From Gehongia tenuis (lineage in GTDB: Bacteria > Bacillota > Clostridia > Christensenellales > NSJ-53): DNA of 64,000 bases. Both the position numbers and the translations under genes were made by a program. Below, piece after piece: positions 59,468-64,000 of the stretch. Each line of letters opens with the position of its first letter. Position 1 is the stretch's first letter. The notes below the pieces were generated by a model. It saw nothing but the letters and a program-made list of their open reading frames with translations, made no database searches and was not told the origin of the DNA. Location of the stretch: positions 12,792 to 76,791 of the forward strand of contig NZ_JACRSR010000006.1 of assembly GCF_014384795.1 (NCBI RefSeq), written 5' to 3'.

Positions 59468-60379
59468 ATGGAAGGATCACTCATCATCGTCAAGCAGGTG
59501 ATCGCGCTTTTTGTCGCCATTCTGGCTGGATTCATTGCAAGAAAAAAATCGATCCTGCGGGACGAGGTGCTGGGCGGTGTCAATGCGCTGCTCATGGACA
59601 TCAGTATGCCCTGCCTCGCCTTTGCGTCCTTCCAGTTTGAATTCAGCTCGGAGATTCTGCAGAACATTCTGATCATGATGGCGGGCGCCTTCCTGCTTCA
59701 TCTGGTGCTTACGCCCCTCAGCCGGCTGATTTTCTTCCATTATAAAGACAGACAGCTGCAGGTGCTGCGCTTTACCGCCATTTTTTCCAATGCGGGCTTC
59801 ATGGGCCTGCCCCTCATTTCGGCTCTGCTGGGCCAGGAGGGCGTCCTGTATTGTTCCGTTTTTCTGGTGGCCTTCAACGTGTTCAACTGGACCATCGGGG
59901 TTTGGCTGTATACCGGAAGGGGCGGCATTCGGATGCGCTCCCTGGTCACCTGCCCCTCCCTTGTTGCGGTGTTCCTTGGATTTTTCTTCTTCCTGCTGCG
60001 CATTCCCCTTTGGGAGCCGTTGAGTTCCGGCATCAGTTTGGTGGGCAGTCTCACCACGCCGCTGTCCATGATTATCATTGGCGCCCGTATGGCGGACATG
60101 AAGCTGAAGGAGGTGGTGGGGGACGCGTCCATGTACTATGCCGCCTTCGTCCGGCTGATTCTCATTCCCCTGGCTGTGTACGGGGTCACCACCATGATTG
60201 GTTTGGACGGCGTGGTGCGGACGGTGCTCCTTTTGTGCAGCGCCATGCCCGCGGCGGCGGCCACCACCCTGTTTGCCGAGCGCTACGGCGGTGACGGCGC
60301 CTATGCGGCCAAGGTGGTATTCTTCACCACCCTGCTTTCCCTCGTCACGATTCCGGCCATCCTGCTGCTGGTGGGATGA
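59468..60379 (+). CDS. AEC-family transporter
   Basis: The 303-residue membrane protein has about ten hydrophobic segments and the auxin-efflux-carrier-type motifs NALLMDISMPCLAFASF, FSNAGFMGLPLISALLGQEGVLY and the C-terminal LLCSAMPAAAATTLFAERYGGD. Family members export carboxylates such as malate or amino-acid derivatives. GTAGGGGAA precedes the ATG. It is probably co-transcribed with the PHP gene. Confidence 0.85.
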   Translation: MEGSLIIVKQVIALFVAILAGFIARKKSILRDEVLGGVNALLMDISMPCLAFASFQFEFSSEILQNILIMMAGAFLLHLVLTPLSRLIFFHYKDRQLQVLRFTAIFSNAGFMGLPLISALLGQEGVLYCSVFLVAFNVFNWTIGVWLYTGRGGIRMRSLVTCPSLVAVFLGFFFFLLRIPLWEPLSSGISLVGSLTTPLSMIIIGARMADMKLKEVVGDASMYYAAFVRLILIPLAVYGVTTMIGLDGVVRTVLLLCSAMPAAAATTLFAERYGGDGAYAAKVVFFTTLLSLVTIPAILLLVG

Positions 60380-60468
60380 TGCTAAAAACTGCTAGGGCGA
60401 AATTTGATAAAAGTCCTTGATGGATTGCAGCTTCCGGGTTATGATGGGAGAGAAAGGAGGGACGAGCT

Positions 60469-60666
60469 GTGATTGATAAGAAGATGATCATTGCGGACGT
60501 TCTGAAGAAGGACCAAAAGTCGGCCGCGGTGTTTTTTGAGATGGGTATGTTCTGCGTGGGCTGCCCCTCGGCCAGCGGTGAGAGCATTGAGGATGCCTGT
60601 AAGGTTCATGGCATCAATGCCGATGAGCTTGTGGATAAGCTGAATGCGTTTTTTGCCGGCGTATAA
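60469..60666 (+). CDS. DUF1858 small redox protein
   Basis: The 65-residue protein has the DUF1858 pattern ADVLKKDQKSAAVFFEMGMFCVGCPSA with a CVGC pair, GESIEDACKVHGI and a C-terminal helix. The family is linked with hybrid-cluster proteins and likely forms a redox disulfide or metal site. GTG start after GAAAGGAGGGA. It has its own terminator. The surrounding genes give no direct partner. Confidence 0.85.
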   Translation: MIDKKMIIADVLKKDQKSAAVFFEMGMFCVGCPSASGESIEDACKVHGINADELVDKLNAFFAGV

Positions 60667-60675
60667 CGAAAGATG

Positions 60676-60702
60676 AAGAAGCCCGAAAGGGCTTCTTTTT
60701 TT
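60676..60702 (+). terminator. Terminator after the DUF1858 gene
   Basis: AAGAAGCCC and GGGCTTCTT form a perfect 9-bp stem with loop GAAA and a T run. The next 200 bases are AT-rich and hold no gene. Confidence 0.88.
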
Positions 60703-60839
60703 GTGTGGATAAACTTGATTATGTAGACTTAATTCCGCGAAATAAAAGTAGTATTTTGCCTTCTTTTGCGAAAGGGCTTGCTTCCTGTGAATATTATGTT
60801 AAGATTGTGAATAAACATGGTGTGGGCAATGTTTTCTTC

Positions 60840-60868
60840 TTTCACCCATGGCATAAATATGGTAAAAT
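60840..60868 (+). promoter_or_regulatory. Probable promoter of the phosphoglucomutase gene
   Basis: TTTCAC (60840-60845) and TAAAAT (60863-60868) are spaced by 17 bases, 33 bases before the ATG, in an AT-rich intergenic region. Confidence 0.5.
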
Positions 60869-60901
60869 AAAAACAAATATTACCGGTAAGAGGTGGGGAA
60901 T

Positions 60902-62644
60902 ATGACGGAGGCTATGCAACGTTATCAATATTGGCTGAGCCAGGATCTGGACGAGGCCACCCGCAAGGAACTCATCGGCATTCAAAAGGATCCGGCGGAG
61001 ATTGAGGACCGGTTCTTCCGGGAACTCGAGTTTGGCACCGCTGGGGCGCGGGGCGTTTTAGGCGCCGGCTCCAACCGGATGAACGTGTACACGGTGCGCA
61101 AGATCACCCAGGGCCTTGCGGAATACATCGCCGGCTGCGGTGAGGAGGCCATGCAAAGGGGCGTGGTGGTGGCCTATGACTCCCGCCATATGTCCGAGGA
61201 ATTCTCCCTTGAGGTGAGCCGCGTGCTGGCGGGCAACGGCATTCGGGTGTATCTGTTCGATGAGCTTCGGCCCACTCCCGAGCTGTCCTTCGCCATTCGG
61301 GAGCTTTCCGCCATCGCGGGCGTTAATATCACCGCCAGCCACAATCCGGCCAAATACAATGGCTACAAGGTCTACTGGAGCGACGGCGGTCAGATGGGTC
61401 CGGAGGCTGTGCAGGGCGTGGTGGATTCCATCGCGCAAAACGATGGATTTCACGGCATTCAGCTGATGGACGCCGAGCTGGCCAAGCGTCAGGGCAAGAT
61501 CATTATGATTTCCCGGGAAATCGACGACGTGTATGTTTCCCGGATCCTCGGACTGTCCCGCAATCCGCAGATGATCAAAAATGTGGGTCAGGATTTCAAG
61601 CTCACCTATACGCCGCTGCACGGCGCGGGCAACAAGCTGGTGCGGCGGGTGCTCCAGGAGGCCGGATTTGAAAAGGTCCACGTGGTGCGGGAGCAGGAGG
61701 CGCCGAATGGCGACTTTCCCACGGTAAAGGCGCCCAACCCCGAGGAACGGGACGCGCTTCGGCTGGCGCTGGCCCTGGCAAGGGTCACTCAATCGGATCT
61801 GGTGCTGGCCACCGATCCGGACAGCGATCGGATGGGCGCGGCGGTGAAGGACGAAAAGGGCGAATTTCAGGTGCTCACCGGCAACCAGATCGGCTGCCTG
61901 CTGCTCAATTATCTTCTGGAGGCCCGCAGGCAAAGCGGCGATCTGCCGCAAAACGGCGCGGTGGTCAAGAGCATCGTATCCACCAACATGGCCGATGCCA
62001 TTGCTGCGAATTATGGCATGACCCTGTACGATGTGCTCACCGGCTTCAAGTTCATCTCGGAGAAGATTGAGCAGTTCGAAAAGGATGGATCTCATACCTT
62101 CCTGTTTGGCTTTGAGGAGAGCTTCGGATATCTGGCGGGGACCTTTGCCCGGGACAAGGACGCGGTGGCGGCCTGCCTTTTGATGGCAGAGGTGGCCTTG
62201 TGGTACAGCCTTCGGGGCATGAGCCTCTATCAGGGCCTGCAGGAGCTCTATCAGCAATACGGCTATTATAAGGAAAAAGTGGTTTCCTTTGAAATGGACG
62301 GCAGTGAAGGCCTCGTCAAAATCAAGGCGGTGATGGACGGACTGCGCAATCATCCGCCCAAGGCGCTGGCGGGCAAGACGGTGCTGGCCGTCCGGGATTA
62401 CGACAAGCGCATGCGCAAGGATTTGACAAACGGACAGGAAGGTCCTTTGCAGCTGCCCCGGTCCAATGTGCTCTACTATGAGATGGAGGATGACGCATGG
62501 TTCGCCGCCCGGCCGTCGGGCACCGAGCCCAAGATCAAACTGTATCTCGGAGTCAGGGAGGAATCGGAGGACGCCGCATCGGCCAGAGCGGATGCCATGG
62601 CCCAGGAGATCCACGATCTTGCGGCGGCGCTGGCGGAAGGCTGA
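60902..62644 (+). CDS. Phosphoglucomutase / phospho-sugar mutase
   Basis: The 580-residue enzyme of the alpha-D-phosphohexomutase family interconverts glucose 1- and 6-phosphate. It has FGTAGARGVLGAGSNRMN, the active serine loop GVNITASHNPAKYNGYKVYW, the metal loop ATDPDSDRMG, FGFEESFGYLAG in the sugar-binding domain and PSGTEPKIKLYL near the C terminus. Length matches the PgcA/YhxB group of Bacillota. AAGAGGTGGGG precedes the ATG at 60902. A lipoprotein gene follows within about 12 bases. Confidence 0.93.
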   Translation: MTEAMQRYQYWLSQDLDEATRKELIGIQKDPAEIEDRFFRELEFGTAGARGVLGAGSNRMNVYTVRKITQGLAEYIAGCGEEAMQRGVVVAYDSRHMSEEFSLEVSRVLAGNGIRVYLFDELRPTPELSFAIRELSAIAGVNITASHNPAKYNGYKVYWSDGGQMGPEAVQGVVDSIAQNDGFHGIQLMDAELAKRQGKIIMISREIDDVYVSRILGLSRNPQMIKNVGQDFKLTYTPLHGAGNKLVRRVLQEAGFEKVHVVREQEAPNGDFPTVKAPNPEERDALRLALALARVTQSDLVLATDPDSDRMGAAVKDEKGEFQVLTGNQIGCLLLNYLLEARRQSGDLPQNGAVVKSIVSTNMADAIAANYGMTLYDVLTGFKFISEKIEQFEKDGSHTFLFGFEESFGYLAGTFARDKDAVAACLLMAEVALWYSLRGMSLYQGLQELYQQYGYYKEKVVSFEMDGSEGLVKIKAVMDGLRNHPPKALAGKTVLAVRDYDKRMRKDLTNGQEGPLQLPRSNVLYYEMEDDAWFAARPSGTEPKIKLYLGVREESEDAASARADAMAQEIHDLAAALAEG

Positions 62645-62655
62645 GTATTCTGGAG

Positions 62656-63780
62656 GTGGCCAAGATCAAACGAAGGATGATCGCCCTGTGGGCGCTGACG
62701 ATCATGATTATTTTATGGGGATGTGCCAAAGGCACATCCCCCGTTTTTCGCGGTGTGCCCCGGGACTTTGCGGGGAAAACCGGGGAATGGTCCCTGGTTT
62801 TTGCTTCGGAGGAGCGGATTCTGCTCAAAAATACTGAAGATTTGGCCATCCTCCAGCGCAGCGGTGAAATCTGGGGCTTGACGGGCACGGTGGAGCTGGA
62901 GCCGCTGCACTATTTTGAAAAAGGCGAGGTATCCACGCAGCTGTCCTTCAGCGCCGATGGCCGGTATGCTTTGGCCGCCAACCGAGACAGCCGGGAGGAG
63001 GCAATCCCCTGGCCCATTCTCCTTGTGGATCTGGACAAGAATCACGCAAAAGCTGTCGGTGAAACCAAGTCTGGCGATGAGGCGGCAGCTTTTTCGCCCG
63101 ATGGCCGTTGGTGCGCCGTGGTCCAGGAACGGGATGTGGTGCTGGTGGAATGCGGGACGGGTGAAATGAAGACAAGGGATATCTCCTGGTTCTCCGGCGC
63201 TCCGGAAAAGGTGTGGGCAGGCAACCAGGGAGAAGTTCTCCTGCAAAACGGCGCCATGACCGCCAAGCTGACCGAGAAAGGCCGGGAGATTCTGGAGGAC
63301 ACCACGGTGGTCCATTTTGACGGAGACCATCTTTGGACACTGGAGGCCGGTGAGCTGAAGCTCGCCGGGGCGGATGGGGCATCCTGGTGGGTGCCTGCCG
63401 GCTATGGGCTGATCCAGCTGGAGGGGGAGCGGGCCGTCTTTCGCAAGGAAAACGATTTGTGGCTTTTTGATTTTGGACAGCGCAGGGCACAAAGCTTTCA
63501 TCTTCCTGGAGGCAGGACGCCGGTTTTGGGCATGGAGCTCATGCTGTCGCCGGCGGGGGATCAGGCGCTTCTGCTCGATGAAGAGGGCAATATGCTTTTG
63601 GATCGGGAGGGGAAGGAGGCCGCCCGGCTGGAAGGAAGCGCGCTTCAAAAGGAATGGATCTGGCAGGAGAAAACGCTCGTCCATGTTTTGACCCAGGATT
63701 ACGCCCATTTTATCGTGTCTCAATATACTCCTGATCAGGGTTTTAGGACCCTGTATCATGGAGGTGAGAAGGCAAAATAA
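62656..63780 (+). CDS. Putative lipoprotein with beta-propeller-like repeats
   Basis: I do not recognise a family with confidence. The protein of about 374 residues has a basic start (AKIKRR), a hydrophobic core and a lipobox-like LWGC (Cys near residue 23), then strand-rich repeats with Ser-x-Asp-Gly-Arg-Trp/Tyr turns (FSADGRYALAA, FSPDGRWCAVV), as in WD40/TolB-like propellers. The start is uncertain: GTG 62656 abuts GGAG, and ATG 62677 is also possible. It is downstream of the phosphoglucomutase gene and upstream of the rRNA promoter. Confidence 0.6.
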   Translation: MAKIKRRMIALWALTIMIILWGCAKGTSPVFRGVPRDFAGKTGEWSLVFASEERILLKNTEDLAILQRSGEIWGLTGTVELEPLHYFEKGEVSTQLSFSADGRYALAANRDSREEAIPWPILLVDLDKNHAKAVGETKSGDEAAAFSPDGRWCAVVQERDVVLVECGTGEMKTRDISWFSGAPEKVWAGNQGEVLLQNGAMTAKLTEKGREILEDTTVVHFDGDHLWTLEAGELKLAGADGASWWVPAGYGLIQLEGERAVFRKENDLWLFDFGQRRAQSFHLPGGRTPVLGMELMLSPAGDQALLLDEEGNMLLDREGKEAARLEGSALQKEWIWQEKTLVHVLTQDYAHFIVSQYTPDQGFRTLYHGGEKAK

Positions 63781-63797
63781 AATAATTCAAATAACTA

Positions 63798-63826
63798 TTG
63801 ACAATAGGGAGGTAGTTTGGTAAGAT
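63798..63826 (+). promoter_or_regulatory. rRNA operon promoter, TTGACA-17-TAAGAT
   Basis: A perfect -35 box (63798-63803) and TAAGAT (63821-63826) are spaced by 17 bases, about 150 bases upstream of 16S rRNA. The leader in between contains CCTTGAAAACAACATAG, a segment often seen in clostridial rRNA leaders. Confidence 0.75.
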
Positions 63827-63974
63827 AATAAAGCCGCTTCGAGGAGCGGACGTGCCCGAAGCGAAGCGAAGGGCTGGGGAAGGACCTTGAAAACAACATA
63901 GTGTAGGGAAGACAAGGAAAAAGACGAAGTCAATTCCGGGCTATTGGAAGATAGCCAAAGAATGAGAAGGATTT

Positions 63975-64000
63975 AAACAGAAGAGTTTGATCCTGGCTCA
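63975..64000 (+). rRNA. rrs: 16S ribosomal RNA, first 26 bases
   Basis: AGAGTTTGATCCTGGCTCA at 63982-64000 is the universal 5' end of 16S rRNA (E. coli positions 8-26). The mature 5' end is set at about 63975 by analogy. The gene continues past the window. Confidence 0.95.

Overview
The window is a stretch of chromosome from a Gram-positive anaerobe of the Bacillota, most likely a fairly GC-rich member of the Clostridia. The evidence is the clostridial-type gene content (CdaA/CdaR, YugP-like peptidase, HelD, fermentative lactate dehydrogenase, lipobox lipoproteins), strong AGGAGG ribosome sites, GTG and TTG starts, and compact rho-independent terminators. The last 26 bases are the 5' end of a 16S rRNA gene behind a TTGACA-17-TAAGAT promoter, so a ribosomal operon begins at the right edge.

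Left chromosomal block (1-31,979). It holds two tRNA synthetases (leuS, asnS), a PHP phosphatase, a P-II-like protein translationally coupled to a CPA2 antiporter, ldh, a MATE pump, HelD and a DUF1015 gene. Aspartate kinase and a TSUP exporter follow. Next is an aroF-tyrA operon preceded by a 31-codon Tyr/Phe-rich leader peptide and a terminator (a classical attenuator), then serC-serA. A minus-strand pair encodes a class M-like sirtuin and a zinc-type macrodomain, with a divergent HxlR regulator. Two tandem D-2-hydroxyacid dehydrogenases, the cyclic di-AMP locus cdaA-cdaR with two extra genes, and a MalY-like aminotransferase complete the block.

Integrated element (about 32,000-57,780, 25.78 kb, visibly lower GC). 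Its ends can be read to within a few bases. Joining the flanks across it recreates a perfect bidirectional terminator with 17-bp arms, and joining its two ends creates a symmetric attP-like dyad. The first part (32.3-43.3 kb) is a cargo cluster: LysR and MerR regulators, a flavin reductase, two flavodoxin-domain lipoproteins (one fused to an FGE/sulfatase-modifying-type domain), aldo/keto reductase, tautomerase, a carboxymuconolactone decarboxylase-cupin fusion, a cytoplasmic flavodoxin, an FMN reductase, a DUF4405 membrane protein, cyclophilin-like and DUF362 lipoproteins, a Nudix hydrolase and a YraQ-type permease. I read this as a redox island with an extracytoplasmic branch. The second part (43.9-49.9 kb) is a Tn4451-like mobilisation module: ATPase, MobV oriT and relaxase, ParB-like protein, large serine recombinase and TnpV. 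The third part (50-57.7 kb) holds a MerR-regulated ABC transporter, Tn916-type sigma-like regulators, remnants, and a second large serine recombinase beside the right end. That recombinase is broken by an in-frame TAA, and the ATPase gene by an in-frame TGA, so the element looks partly decayed.

Right chromosomal block (57,786-64,000). A DUF89 protein whose stop codon lies inside the attachment-site hairpin is followed by a PHP protein, an AEC transporter, a DUF1858 protein, a phosphoglucomutase, a lipoprotein and the rRNA operon start. No CRISPR array, tRNA gene or classical IS element was seen.
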